Positions 15,443-24,903 of a DNA stretch of 64,000 nucleotides are shown piece after piece. The DNA comes from Brachybacterium sp042666875 (GTDB taxonomy: Bacteria; Actinomycetota; Actinomycetes; Actinomycetales; Dermabacteraceae), in NCBI RefSeq assembly GCF_042666875.1, contig NZ_JBHTCX010000002.1, positions 62,001-126,000 of the forward strand. Reading direction: 5' to 3'. The notes below the pieces were generated by a model. That model was given only the letters and a program-made list of their open reading frames with translations, ran no database searches and was not told the DNA's origin. Position numbers and translations under genes: made by a program. Each line of letters begins with the position of its first letter. The first letter of the stretch is position 1.

Positions 15443-16777
15443 ATGACCAGCACCGAGAGCAGCTCCAGCACCACAGCCGCCGACCGCACCAGCCTGCGTC
15501 GCGCGGTGACCACCACGGGGCTGTTCCTGTTCATCCTCGGAGACGTGCTCGGCGCCGGTGTCTACGTGCTGGCCGGAGAGGTGGCCGCCCTGGCCGGCGG
15601 AGCGGTCTGGGTCCCGCTGGTCGTCGCACTCCTGATGGCTCTGCTGACCGCCGGCTCGTATGCGGAGCTGGCCACGAAGTATCCGCAGGCCGGCGGTTCC
15701 TCCCACTACGCGACCCGGGCGTTCGGTCCGTTCGCCGGCTTCCTGGTGGGCTTCTGCATGCTGGCCGCCGGCGTCGTCTCCGTCGGGGCCCTCTCCCTGG
15801 GCTTCGCCGGGGACTATCTCGCGGAGTTCGTCTCCCTGCCGACCTTCCTCGTGGTGATCGTGTTCCTGGCCCTGCTCGCGCTGCTGAACGCCCGCGGCAT
15901 CTCCGAGTCGCTCGGCGCGAACCGGGTGGCGACGATCATCGAGGTCAGTGGGCTGCTGGCAGTGATCGTGCTGGGCGCGATCGTCGTGGGCCGCGGGGAC
16001 GGCGACCTGGGGCGGCTCACCGAGCTGGGCACCCCGGAGAACGGGCCGGTCGCCGCGGTGCTGGCCGGCAGCATCCTCGCCTTCTACTCCTACGTCGGCT
16101 TCGAGACCAGCGTGAACATCGCCGAGGAGACCAAGGACCCCGCCCGCTCCTACCCGCGCGCACTGTTCGGCGCGCTGATCGTCGCCGGCCTCATCTACGC
16201 CCTGGTGGGCGCCGCGGCCGCGGCCGTGGTCCCCACCGCCGAGCTCGCCGACTCCAGCGCTCCGCTGCTGCAGGTGGTCTCCGCCGCCGGCATCATCCCG
16301 CCCGTCGTGTTCAGCGTGGTCGCCCTGGTCGCCGTCGCCAACGGCGCGCTGCTGACCGGGATCATGTCCTCCCGCCTGGCTTACGGGATGGCGCGGGACG
16401 GGCTGCTGCCGCGGCCCCTGACCCGCGTCCTGCCCCGCCGGCGGACTCCCTGGGTCGCGATCATCGCCACCACCGCACTCTCGCTGCTCCTGGCGCTGAC
16501 CGGCACCATCGACGTGCTCGCCAGCACCATGGTGCTGCTGCTCCTGGTGGTGTTCGTCGCCGTGAACGCCGCGGTGCTGGTGCTGCGCCGTGACCGGGTC
16601 GACCAGCGCCATTTCCGCGTGCCCGCGGTGCTGCCCATCGCCGGCCTGCTCTCGTGCGTGCTGCTGATGACGCAGGTCGAGGCCGCCGTGTGGAAGCTCG
16701 GGCTGCCGATCCTGGCGGTCGGGGCGCTGCTCGCACTGTTCGCGGCCTGGCGACGCCGCCGCACGACCACGGCCTGA
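15443..16777 (+). CDS. APC-superfamily amino-acid permease
   Basis: 444 residues with about 12 transmembrane segments. 'GLFLFILGDVLGAGVYVLAGEVAALAGGAVWVPLVVALLMALLTAGSYAEL' is the APC helix 1-2 region, and 'FYSYVGFETSVNIAEETKDPARSYPRALFGAL' is helix 6 with the conserved Glu-rich turn seen in cationic-amino-acid-type and related APC transporters. It is distinct from the AAT-type permease at 5-6.5 kb. The specificity is not determinable. The start ATG lacks a ribosome-binding site but follows a TATCTT element by six bases. Confidence 0.87.
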   Translation: MTSTESSSSTTAADRTSLRRAVTTTGLFLFILGDVLGAGVYVLAGEVAALAGGAVWVPLVVALLMALLTAGSYAELATKYPQAGGSSHYATRAFGPFAGFLVGFCMLAAGVVSVGALSLGFAGDYLAEFVSLPTFLVVIVFLALLALLNARGISESLGANRVATIIEVSGLLAVIVLGAIVVGRGDGDLGRLTELGTPENGPVAAVLAGSILAFYSYVGFETSVNIAEETKDPARSYPRALFGALIVAGLIYALVGAAAAAVVPTAELADSSAPLLQVVSAAGIIPPVVFSVVALVAVANGALLTGIMSSRLAYGMARDGLLPRPLTRVLPRRRTPWVAIIATTALSLLLALTGTIDVLASTMVLLLLVVFVAVNAAVLVLRRDRVDQRHFRVPAVLPIAGLLSCVLLMTQVEAAVWKLGLPILAVGALLALFAAWRRRRTTTA

Positions 16778-16800
16778 GCGGCACGACCCGGGAGTCAGCT

Positions 16801-16883
16801 GCCCACCACCGGCGCTCGTGAGCTGACCACCGGTGGGCGGTCATCCGAGGGCGGCCTGCATGTGACGGGCCACCCTCGAATGA
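16801..16883. terminator. Two intergenic hairpins between convergent genes
   Basis: GCCCACC (16801-16807) pairs with GGTGGGC (16832-16838). A longer stem pairs 16841-16856 (TCATCCGAGGGCGGCC) with 16868-16883 over an 11-nt loop, with two mismatches. They sit between the convergent permease and catalase genes, so bidirectional termination is likely. There is no T-tract. Confidence 0.5.
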
Positions 16884-16938
16884 CGTCCCGTCTCTGGTCA
16901 GAGCCCTGGCAGAGAGGGCCCGCCCTGGTGATCGGGCC

Positions 16939-19158
16939 TCAGACGCCGGCGGGGAACCGCTCCCACACGCGGTGGTTCTCCAGCAGCCGCTGGACCTCGC
17001 CGAACACGGTGGTGGCGTCCTCACCGGTGACCAGACCCGGCGCGCCCGGCGTGCAGCGGGCCTCGAGCGCCTCACGGCCGCGACCCCAGGTGCCGATGGC
17101 CTTGGCGTGCCGCCAGCACTCGTCGATCAGCAGGCCCACGCGAGGCTCCACCTCGGTCGCCGGAGCCCCGGCCTTCGGGTCCACCGACGGCTGCGAATCC
17201 GGGGCGCTGAGCGGATTGCCGGCCAGCAGCAGGGCGTCGAACTCCACCGAGCGCGCGGTGGCGAAGGTCCTGCCGACGGGCACACCGGCGACCTCGCCGC
17301 CGCGCGGCGCGATCACCACGGGCGTCATGGAGGCACCGACGATCGTCTCGTGCAGGTCGAGCAAGCTGTCGTCGGCGTCGGCGGGGTCCACGACGATGCC
17401 GATCATGCGGCCCTCGGTGGGCCACTGCCCGCCCAGCTGCGACAGCGGTGAGCTGGCGGTGACCTCGCCGTCGGCCGGGGAGGCGGGAGCGGGCTCGGTC
17501 GGCTCCGGGGCCGGCAGGCCGAGCGCCGCCGCGACCCGTGCGCACAGTTCGCTGTCGATGTTCGCCAGGCACTGCAGCTGCCGCTCGCGGATCGTCGGTT
17601 CGTAGCACTTGCCGAGCTCGAAGGAGTAGGCGTCGACGATGTGGTCCTGCTCGACGGGGCTCATGCTGCGCCAGAACAGGCGGGCCTGGCTGAAGTGGTC
17701 CTCGAAGGATGCCGACAGCTCGCGCTCCTTGACCCCTTCCGGGATCCGCACGGGCACGTCCTCCAGCGCCCCCTCGGCGTGACCGGCGATGAACGGACAG
17801 CCGCCGTCCAGGGAGTTCGGCTGGTACGGGGCCACTCCGGCGTGATCGCCCTGCTGCCCGTAGCCGTCCCGCAGCATGTCGTTGACCGGGGCGTGGGCGC
17901 GGTTGATCGGGAGCTGCGTGAAGTTCGGCCCGCCCAGGCGAGTCAGCTGCGTGTCGACATACGAGAACAGGCGCACCTGCAGCAGCGGATCGTCGGTGAC
18001 GTCGATGCCGGGCACCAGGTGGCCGGGATGGAAGGCAACCTGCTCGGTCTCGGCGAAGTAGTTGCTGGGGTTGCGGTTCAGCGTGAGGCGTCCGATGGGC
18101 TGGACGGGGGCGAGCTCCTCGGGCACGATCTTCGTCGGATCGAGCAGGTCGATGCCCTCGAAGGTCTGCTCCTCGGTGTCCGGGAACACCTGTATGCCCA
18201 GCTCCCACTGCGGGTGCGCTCCGGATTCGATGGCGTCGGCCAGGTCCCGACGGTGGAAGTCCGGATCGGCGCCGCCGAGCAGCTGGGCCTCCTCCCAGGT
18301 CAGCGAATGCACCCCCAGCTTCGGCTTCCAGTGGAACTTCACCAGCGACGTCGCGCCTTCGGCGTTGGTGAGGCGGAAGGTGTGGATGCCGAACCCCTCC
18401 ATCATCCGGTACGAGCGCGGGATGCCGCGGTCACCCATGAACCAGATCGTGTGGTGCTGCGCCTCGGTGTGCAGGGAGACGAAGTCCCAGAAGGTGTCGT
18501 GAGCGCTCTGGGCCTGCGGGATCTCCCGGTCCGGATGCGGTTTGACCGCGTGGACGACGTCGGGGAACTTGATGCCGTCCTGGATGAAGAACACCGGGAT
18601 GTTGTTGGCCACCAGGTCGAACGTGCCCTCGTCGGTGTAGAACTTGGTGGCGAAGCCGCGGGTGTCGCGGGCGGTGTCCATCGAGCCGCGGGATCCGACG
18701 ACGGTGGAGAACCGTGTGAAGACCTCGGTGGTCTTCCCCTTGGCGAGGAATCCGGCACGGGTGACGGACTCGGCGGTGCCGTAGCCCTCGAACACGCCGT
18801 GGGCGGCCGCGCCTCGGGCGTGGACCACTCGCTCGGGGATGCGCTCGTGGTCGAAGTGGGTGATCTTCTCGCGCAGATGATGGTCTTGCAGCAGCACGGG
18901 TCCGCGCCGGCCCGCCTTGAGCGAGTGGTCGGTGTCGCGCAGCCTCGCGCCCTGCGACGTGGTCAGGAACTCGCCCTGCTGCGCCCTCGTGGCGGGCTCC
19001 GGGCCCGGCTCGGCCCCGGTGGCGGTGCGGGGCTCGACGCCTCGCTGGTCAGGCTTCGGGGGAAGCGGCTCGACCGGTTCCGTGGGCTCCTCGAACGACG
19101 GCGGGCGGCTGCTGGGGCGGCCGGGCGGCGGGGTCGGGCTGTTCTTCGTGGGTGCCAT
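16939..19158 (-). CDS. katE: Large-subunit catalase (HPII type)
   Basis: 739 residues, the size of clade II catalases. Catalytic His113 lies in 'RIPERVVHARGAAAHGVFEGY', the distal Asn in 'FDLVANNIPVFFIQD', and the haem-ligand Tyr in 'VRLFSYVDTQLTRLGG'. After the catalase core, a Pro/Ala linker leads to the C-terminal flavodoxin/GATase-like domain (from about residue 595) that marks large-subunit enzymes. It converts hydrogen peroxide to water and oxygen in the cytoplasm. The ATG at 19158 follows AAGGAG; an upstream frame to 19221 lacks support. It is a single-gene unit with no evident regulator beside it. Some weak dyads are in the 233-bp upstream gap. Confidence 0.96.
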   Translation of the reverse strand: MAPTKNSPTPPPGRPSSRPPSFEEPTEPVEPLPPKPDQRGVEPRTATGAEPGPEPATRAQQGEFLTTSQGARLRDTDHSLKAGRRGPVLLQDHHLREKITHFDHERIPERVVHARGAAAHGVFEGYGTAESVTRAGFLAKGKTTEVFTRFSTVVGSRGSMDTARDTRGFATKFYTDEGTFDLVANNIPVFFIQDGIKFPDVVHAVKPHPDREIPQAQSAHDTFWDFVSLHTEAQHHTIWFMGDRGIPRSYRMMEGFGIHTFRLTNAEGATSLVKFHWKPKLGVHSLTWEEAQLLGGADPDFHRRDLADAIESGAHPQWELGIQVFPDTEEQTFEGIDLLDPTKIVPEELAPVQPIGRLTLNRNPSNYFAETEQVAFHPGHLVPGIDVTDDPLLQVRLFSYVDTQLTRLGGPNFTQLPINRAHAPVNDMLRDGYGQQGDHAGVAPYQPNSLDGGCPFIAGHAEGALEDVPVRIPEGVKERELSASFEDHFSQARLFWRSMSPVEQDHIVDAYSFELGKCYEPTIRERQLQCLANIDSELCARVAAALGLPAPEPTEPAPASPADGEVTASSPLSQLGGQWPTEGRMIGIVVDPADADDSLLDLHETIVGASMTPVVIAPRGGEVAGVPVGRTFATARSVEFDALLLAGNPLSAPDSQPSVDPKAGAPATEVEPRVGLLIDECWRHAKAIGTWGRGREALEARCTPGAPGLVTGEDATTVFGEVQRLLENHRVWERFPAGV

Positions 19159-19391
19159 GACATGCTCCTTCCACACGGCGGACTTCCGCACGACGGACCG
19201 GTACGTGGTGACGCCGCTCACCGTACGGCCGGGACCGGCGGCCGGGAACCCGGGGCTCCCGTGACCACCCGCCCCGCGAATGGACCGACCGGTTCGTCCG
19301 GTGATGCCGCGCAGGGCCTCCCGTACCGTGGAGCCTTAACCTGGGGCGTGCCTGCCGGGACCCCACCACCCCAGCGACCAGGGAGCGCCGC

Positions 19392-20462
19392 ATGAACGAC
19401 CCACGGGATGGACAGGACGAGGGGATCAACGTCCTGATCCTTGCCGACCCCGGCCTGTGCGCCCGCCGGGCGGAGGCCGCCCGCGAGCTGTTCGAGGAGG
19501 AGCTGACCCAGGTCTACGGGAACGCGACGGTGACGGTGCAGACCCAGTTCCTGGGCATCAGCGACCACAACACGATCGATATGGGCTCCGTCGATGCCGT
19601 GCGCGAGGACTTCGAACCGATCGACGTGGCCCTGATGCTCACCGAGATGCCGCGCCGCTCGGAGGGCCGCCCGCTGATCGCCGAGCTTCATCCGGAGAAG
19701 TCCGCGGCCACGCTGTCCTACCCCACGATCGGGCTGTTCGCCCCTCGCCAGCGCCTGGTCAACGCCTTCATGGCCTGCGTGCTGCGCCTGACGGCCGGCG
19801 GCACCGAGGAGGACCGGGACCGCGTCGCAGCGAGTTGGAACCAGTGGTCCGAGCCCTCGGAAGGTCCTCCTCGGCTGCGCTCGCGAGCTGTCACCGGAGC
19901 CGTCCGCACGGTCACGGGCATGGTGGCCACGAACGCGCCCTGGCGCGCCTTCCCGAAGCTCTCCAGCGCGCTGGCCGCCGCCTCGGGCGCCGGCGCCTTC
20001 GGCATCTTCTACAACTCCATCTGGACGATGTCCGCGGCCCTGTCGCCCGTGCGACTGCTCCTGATCGGTCTGCTCGCGATCATCCTGATGACGGGATGGC
20101 TGATCTTCCGCAACAGCCTGTGGGAGAGGCCCTCGACCAAGGACCGCACCATGGTCCTGCTCTACTACAACCTCTCCACGGTGCTGACGATCTTCCTCTG
20201 CGTGCTCGGCCTGTACCTGTCGCTGGTCGTGCTGATCCTGTGCGCGAGCCTGGTGATCATCAGCCCGGACTTCATGGCGACGATCCTTCAGGAACCGGCG
20301 AAGTTCGCCCGCTACGTCGACATCGCCTGGCTCAGCGCCGCGATGGGCGTCGTCGCCGGCGGCCTGGGCTCCGGCTTCGACGACGAGACCGATCTGGAGC
20401 AGCTCACGCACAGTCGCCGCGAGCAGTTGCGTCGCCTCTCCCGCGAGGACGAGGAGCACTGA
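19392..20462 (+). CDS. Conserved-type membrane protein of unknown function
   Basis: I do not recognise a characterised family. The 356 residues comprise a soluble N-terminal half with alpha/beta character ('INVLILADPGLCARRAEAARELFEEELTQ', 'VDVALMLTEMPRRSEGRPLIAEL') and a C-terminal half with three to four hydrophobic segments ('LLLIGLLAIILMTGWLIF', 'TVLTIFLCVLGLYLSLVVLILCASLVII', 'WLSAAMGVVAGGLGSG'), ending in a charged tail. The ATG is preceded by a GGGAGCG site. It is divergent from katE and convergent with the Rieske oxidoreductase. Confidence 0.75.
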   Translation: MNDPRDGQDEGINVLILADPGLCARRAEAARELFEEELTQVYGNATVTVQTQFLGISDHNTIDMGSVDAVREDFEPIDVALMLTEMPRRSEGRPLIAELHPEKSAATLSYPTIGLFAPRQRLVNAFMACVLRLTAGGTEEDRDRVAASWNQWSEPSEGPPRLRSRAVTGAVRTVTGMVATNAPWRAFPKLSSALAAASGAGAFGIFYNSIWTMSAALSPVRLLLIGLLAIILMTGWLIFRNSLWERPSTKDRTMVLLYYNLSTVLTIFLCVLGLYLSLVVLILCASLVIISPDFMATILQEPAKFARYVDIAWLSAAMGVVAGGLGSGFDDETDLEQLTHSRREQLRRLSREDEEH

Positions 20463-20540
20463 CCGGTCCCGACGGAACTGCTCAGGTTCGTGGTCCGGGA
20501 CGAGGCCGAGGACTGCCGACAGCTCAGCCGAGCCCGGGAT

Positions 20541-22193
20541 TCAGGTGTCGGAGTCCGGAACCCGGTCCAGATCCTTCACCGCCGGCCCTTCCAGCAGCCC
20601 GCCGTCGGGGGCGAAACGCGAGCCGTGCAGGGGGCAGTCCCAGGACGGCTCCGCGTCGTTCCAGCGCAGCACGCCGCCCATATGGGTGCAGACGCCGGAG
20701 ACGGCGCAGGTCCGTCCCTCCACGGTGGAGACCCCCACCGGCCTGCCGCGCCACCGGCCGACGACACCCCGCCCCTCGGGCGGCGTCGCGGCCGCCCCGG
20801 TGACGTCCGCCTCGGTCGCGTCCGCCCCGGGCACATCGGCCTCGGTCACGTCGGCCCCGGGGTCGTCCGCCCCAGGCACGTCCGTGGGCTCGACGGCTCG
20901 GGCCGGTGCTGCCGGCTGCAACGGGCCCGACGGGCCCGTCGGGAGCTGAGTCAGCTCCGCGCCGACCCAGCCCTGCACGAGCTCCTTGCCCACCTGCGCG
21001 CCCATCGACGCCTCGGCGGCCAGGGCGCCGAACCCGCCGCCCGCGGACCGCAGGACCTCGAACCACACGGGGGTGCGCCCCTCGATGACCCCGGTCATGG
21101 CCAGAGCCGCCGCGGCGGCATTGGTCATCCCCCACTTGGCGTACCCGGTGGCGGCCAGGATGGTGCCGTCGCTGCCGGGCAGGGCACCGATCAGCGGCAG
21201 ACCGCTCGCGGATTCGTAGTCCTGCGCCGCCCAGGTGTGGGTGCGCTGCGCCCCGGGGACCAGGCGGAGCGCCCACTCGTCCAGCTCGGCGATCCGGGCC
21301 GCGTGGGAGTCGGTGCGGCCGGTGACGTGCCCGTTGCCGCCCACCAGCAGCAATTCCTCGCCGCCGTGGGGCGCCGACCGGATGCTGCGGGTGGGGCCGT
21401 CCACGGAGATGTACATGCCCGACGGCACCTGCCTGTGCTCGGGGACCCGGTAGGCCAGGGCGTACGAGCGCTGGGGGACCATCCGCAGCGAGTGGCCGCC
21501 GCGGTCCAGGACCGGACTGCCGGTGGCCAGCACGAGACGGTCGGCGCGGACCTCCCCGCCGGTGGTGCTCAGCCTCAGCGGCCCCCGGCGGGAGGCGCCG
21601 GTCAGCCGCACCCCCTCGACGATGACGCCGCCGAGCCCGCGCAGCTCCCGCGCGAGCGCGGTGAGCACATCCATCGCGTCGAACTGCGCCTGGTCCGCGA
21701 GGGCGACCGCGCCGGCCATCGGCAGCGCCAGCTCGCTGGTCTCCTGCCATTGCAGATCCAGGCCCAGCTCCTGCGCGGTCTCCAGCTCCTCGCGCAGCTG
21801 CGCCGTGCCGGCATCGGTGCTCGCGTAGCTGTAGGCGGTGCGGCGCTGGAAGGGCACGTCGTGCTGCGCGCACAGCTCCAGGAGCCAGTTCTGCCCGTCC
21901 CGATTCGCCGCCAGGTACGCCGCGGCGGCCTCCAGCGAGGTCCGTCGGCGGATCCGGGACAGTCGGGTGCTCTGCAGCAGCGAGACCTTTCCGGTGGTGT
22001 TGCCGGTGGCGACCGCCCCGACCGTGCGGGCCTCCAGCACGATCACCCGCCGCCCGGTGCGGGCGAGGGCCACCGCCGTGGCGAGCCCGGTCAGCCCAGC
22101 GCCCGCGACGGCCACGTCGTACGAGATCCCGGCCGGCATGGCCGAGACGGGGACGCGCGAGGGGTCGTGGGTGTCCAGCCAGAGTGAGGTCAT
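20541..22193 (-). CDS. FAD-dependent oxidoreductase with C-terminal Rieske [2Fe-2S] domain
   Basis: About 550 residues. The N-terminal DAO-type flavin domain starts 'YDVAVAGAGLTGLATAVALARTGRRVIVLEA' (GxGxxG) and includes 'GSDGTILAATGYAKWGMTNAAAAA'. A linker of imperfect GAD(A/V)TEADV repeats follows at about residues 445-470. The Rieske domain reads 'GRTCAVSGVCTHMGGVLRWNDAEPSWDCPLHGSRF', with both C-x-H and C-x-x-H ligand pairs. The architecture is known from bacterial proteins resembling plant Tic55-like or glycine-oxidase fusions, with no agreed role. I took the ATG at 22193; the long upstream extension of the same frame is not supported. Confidence 0.88.
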   Translation of the reverse strand: MTSLWLDTHDPSRVPVSAMPAGISYDVAVAGAGLTGLATAVALARTGRRVIVLEARTVGAVATGNTTGKVSLLQSTRLSRIRRRTSLEAAAAYLAANRDGQNWLLELCAQHDVPFQRRTAYSYASTDAGTAQLREELETAQELGLDLQWQETSELALPMAGAVALADQAQFDAMDVLTALARELRGLGGVIVEGVRLTGASRRGPLRLSTTGGEVRADRLVLATGSPVLDRGGHSLRMVPQRSYALAYRVPEHRQVPSGMYISVDGPTRSIRSAPHGGEELLLVGGNGHVTGRTDSHAARIAELDEWALRLVPGAQRTHTWAAQDYESASGLPLIGALPGSDGTILAATGYAKWGMTNAAAAALAMTGVIEGRTPVWFEVLRSAGGGFGALAAEASMGAQVGKELVQGWVGAELTQLPTGPSGPLQPAAPARAVEPTDVPGADDPGADVTEADVPGADATEADVTGAAATPPEGRGVVGRWRGRPVGVSTVEGRTCAVSGVCTHMGGVLRWNDAEPSWDCPLHGSRFAPDGGLLEGPAVKDLDRVPDSDT

Positions 22194-22835
22194 GGCGTCT
22201 GCTCTCCATCGGTCGCTGATGGGTCGGGATCGGAGCGGGTCCGGGCTGATCGGGGCGGATCGGAGGCTGATCGGAGCGCCCGACGGCGGAACCGACCCGC
22301 TGGGCCCACTGTAGGGAGTGAGTGCGTGGCGCGGCCCGACACAGCGGGGATGGACCGACTGGTCGCGCCCCGCCGCGGGCATCACTGTCCTGCCCCGTAC
22401 GGCACCCCCGCAGGGGCAGCCCACGAGGCGGCCGGCCCGCGCAGTTCGTCGCTCCCGGGCGCCCGGAGAGTACGGAGAAGTCGTCGGCTGATCAGGGAGA
22501 ACGGTGCTCTTCTCGGACGGACCGGCCGGAGTGGGCGTCGGGCAGCGACCGGCGGATCCCGACGTCTCGTCGGTCATCGCGGGCCCCCTACCACCGCGGA
22601 TACCGGGCCTGCGCGAGCCGTCTCTCCGGGGCGGCAGACCGCTCGCCGACTTGTCGCACTGCAGAAGCACTTCTACTGTCAGCCGAGAAGCGCTGCCGGG
22701 CCGAGCCTCTCCGACTCCGTGCCTCGACCTCAGTGCCTCGGCGCGGGCGAAGCGGGAGGTCACAGCGCTGCCGGAGATCATCTCGCCGGCGCCGCCGCCG
22801 GGTCCGTGGGAACGACTTCTTCGAGAGGACGTGAC
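22194..22835. other. Gene-free stretch upstream of the sugar permease operon
   Basis: No convincing gene. It holds several GATCGG units in short succession at about 22228-22287, and a promoter with an operator-like palindrome at 22651-22694. The rest is featureless GC-rich sequence. Confidence 0.45.
22651..22679 (+). promoter_or_regulatory. Promoter of the permease operon with overlapping operator-like dyad
   Basis: TTGTCG (22651-22656), a 17-bp spacer, then TACTGT (22674-22679). The spacer contains AGAAG-CA-CTTCT (22663-22674), and a second AGAAGCGCT follows at 22686-22694. AAGC-GCTT-like dyads resemble LacI/CcpA-family operators, so a sugar-responsive repressor is plausible; no LacI gene is in the window. 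Confidence 0.5.
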
Positions 22836-23798
22836 ATGACGACAGCCGACCGCACCGCAGTGCCGGTCCCGGCTCCTGCCGCCTCCGGCCCGCCGCGACG
22901 CAGACGCCGCCGCTTCACCCGGGAGGCCCTGGCCGGCTACGCGTTCATCTCTCCGTGGATCATCGGGTTCCTCATCTTCACCGTGATCTCGATGAGCTAC
23001 AGCGCGTTCCTCTCGATGACCGACTACGACCTGGCCACCAACGAGGCTCCGTGGGTGGGAGGCGCCAACTACGCCCAGCTCATCGACGACCCCAAGGTGC
23101 TGCAGTCACTGGGCAACACCTTCACCTTCGCGCTGATGTCGGTGCCGCTGGAGACGGCGTTCGCGCTCATGCTGGCGCTGCTGCTGATGTCGATCCCTCG
23201 CGGGCAGGGCTTCTTCCGGGTCCTGTACTACCTGCCGAAGATGACTCCTGCCGTCGCGACGGCGGCGGTGTTCCTGCTGCTGCTGAACGGCAACCGCGGA
23301 GCCGTCAACCAGTTCCTGGCGATCTTCAACATCCCCGGGCCTCAGTGGCTGATCGATCCCGACTGGATCATCCCCTCGATCGTGCTGATGTCCGCCTGGG
23401 CGGTGGCCGGGTCGATGATCATCTACATGGCGGCGCTGCAGGGGGTCCCGACGGATCTCTACGAGGCGGCGGCGCTGGATGGCGCGGGGCCTGTCCGCCG
23501 GTTCTGGAAGATCACGATCCCGCTGATCTCACCGACCACGTTCTTCCTCGTCGTCACGAACACCATCACCTCGCTGCAGGTGTTCGATCAGGCGTATCTG
23601 CTGTTCTATCGCGACACCAGCAGCTCGGCGCCGTCGGCCTCCCTCTTCTACGGCATCCACCTCTATCAGCAGGCGTTCCAGCAGTTCAACTTCGGGCTCG
23701 CCGCCGCCATGGCCTGGGTGCTCTTCGTGATCATCATGATCATCACCCTGATCCAGATCCGGGTCTCCAAGCGCCTCGTCCACTACCAGGGGGAGTAA
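22836..23798 (+). CDS. ABC transporter permease, carbohydrate type (MalF/UgpA-like)
   Basis: About 320 residues with six transmembrane segments, opening with a Pro/Arg-rich tail, then 'ALAGYAFISPWIIGFLIFTVISMSYSAFLSMTDYDL'. The ATPase-contact motif is 'EAAALDGAGPVRRFWKITIPLISPTTFF' (EAAxxDGAxxxxxFxxIxxP). It belongs to the CUT1 family of sugar importers. The ATG at 22836 has a GAGAGGA site. The second permease begins 3 bases after its stop. No ATPase gene is nearby, so a shared MsiK-type ATPase encoded elsewhere probably energises it, as usual for CUT1 systems in Actinobacteria. Confidence 0.92.
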   Translation: MTTADRTAVPVPAPAASGPPRRRRRRFTREALAGYAFISPWIIGFLIFTVISMSYSAFLSMTDYDLATNEAPWVGGANYAQLIDDPKVLQSLGNTFTFALMSVPLETAFALMLALLLMSIPRGQGFFRVLYYLPKMTPAVATAAVFLLLLNGNRGAVNQFLAIFNIPGPQWLIDPDWIIPSIVLMSAWAVAGSMIIYMAALQGVPTDLYEAAALDGAGPVRRFWKITIPLISPTTFFLVVTNTITSLQVFDQAYLLFYRDTSSSAPSASLFYGIHLYQQAFQQFNFGLAAAMAWVLFVIIMIITLIQIRVSKRLVHYQGE

Positions 23799-23801
23799 CC
23801 G

Positions 23802-24794
23802 ATGACCACCGCGAAGTCCGTCACCGCCGCTCCGATCCCCGGGACCGACGCGGCGCCGGCGCCCGTTCGGGGCCGCGCACGTCCCCGCGCGCCCCGTCCC
23901 GAGGTCGCACTGGAGGGGGCCGTCACCGGTCATGCCGACGGTCCGCGCCGTGTGCTGCGCCGCGTGGTCGTCTTCCTGCGCTGGGCGCTGACCCTCGCCA
24001 TCGGGGCCCTGTTCCTCTACCCGCTGCTGTGGCTGCTCTCGGCCAGCCTGAAGCCTCGCGGGGAGGTCTTCGACAACCGGCTGATCCCGCACACCTGGTC
24101 CCCGGAGAACTACACCGAGGTCTGGTCGCAGCTGCCTCTGGCCAGCTGGTTCATGAACTCCGTGTTCATCGCCGTGGCCGGGGCGACGCTGATGACGGTC
24201 TCGAGCTCGATGGTCGCCTTCGGCTTCGCCTACTTCCGGTTCCCCGGTCGCAACGTGCTGTTCGGCCTGGTCCTGGCGACGATGATGCTTCCCGGTGCCG
24301 TGACCCTGGTGCCCAACTACCTGATCTGGAAGCACCTCGGGTTCCTGGGCACCTCGGTGCCGCTGTGGGGCGGCGCGCTGTTCGGATCGGCGTTCTACAT
24401 CTTCCTGATGCGCCAGTTCTACCGAGGGATCTCCCGCGAGCTGTTCGAGGCGGCCAGGGTCGATGGCTGCACCTTCTTCGGGCTCTTCCGGCGCATCGCC
24501 TTCCCGCTCGCCCTGCCCTCGGCGGTGATCGTGTGGCTGTTCGAGTTCCAGGCCTCGTGGAACAACTTCCAGGGGGCGCTGATCTATCTCAACTTCGGCT
24601 CCCCGGAGGACTACACCGTCCCGCTGGGCATCAACTACGCCATGACCCTGTTCTCGCCCACCGCCGGGGGCCACGGCGACTACCAGTACGTCATGGTCGC
24701 CTCCGTGGTGGTGACCCTGCCGATGCTGATCCTGTTCGCCGTCGGCCAGCGGTACTTCGTGGGCGGCCTGGCCGGGGTCGGCGTCAAGGGCTGA
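23802..24794 (+). CDS. ABC transporter permease, carbohydrate type (MalG/UgpE-like)
   Basis: 330 residues, with a roughly 55-residue cytoplasmic N-terminal extension, then six transmembrane segments. 'LFLYPLLWLLSASLKPRGEVFDNRLIPHTWSPENYTEVW' and the EAA loop 'ELFEAARVDGCTFFGLFRRIAFPLALPS' define the MalG branch of CUT1 permeases. It pairs with the preceding permease as a heterodimer. Last gene of the two-gene transcript; a GC-rich hairpin follows. Confidence 0.92.
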   Translation: MTTAKSVTAAPIPGTDAAPAPVRGRARPRAPRPEVALEGAVTGHADGPRRVLRRVVVFLRWALTLAIGALFLYPLLWLLSASLKPRGEVFDNRLIPHTWSPENYTEVWSQLPLASWFMNSVFIAVAGATLMTVSSSMVAFGFAYFRFPGRNVLFGLVLATMMLPGAVTLVPNYLIWKHLGFLGTSVPLWGGALFGSAFYIFLMRQFYRGISRELFEAARVDGCTFFGLFRRIAFPLALPSAVIVWLFEFQASWNNFQGALIYLNFGSPEDYTVPLGINYAMTLFSPTAGGHGDYQYVMVASVVVTLPMLILFAVGQRYFVGGLAGVGVKG

Positions 24795-24813
24795 CCCAGG
24801 GCTGAGCGGCGGC

Positions 24814-24837
24814 GGCCCCGCCCGGCCTGGGCGGGCC
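24814..24837. terminator. GC hairpin between convergent permease and binding-protein genes
   Basis: GGCCCCGCCC (24814-24823) and GGGCGGGCC (24829-24837) pair with a one-base bulge and a 5-nt loop. It lies in the 109-bp gap between convergent genes and may stop transcription from both sides. No T-tract. Confidence 0.5.
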
Positions 24838-24903
24838 CGGCCTCGAACGACACCGCCGAGCGGCGCCGCCGAGCGGTGCCGCGAACGGCGGCCGCTCACC
24901 GGC

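Noticed and set aside
19195..19235. Inverted repeat GTACGTGGTG/CACCGTAC upstream of katE as a third copy of the 71-bp repeat
   Set aside because: Similarity is limited to the hairpin core and includes mismatches; the flanks do not align.
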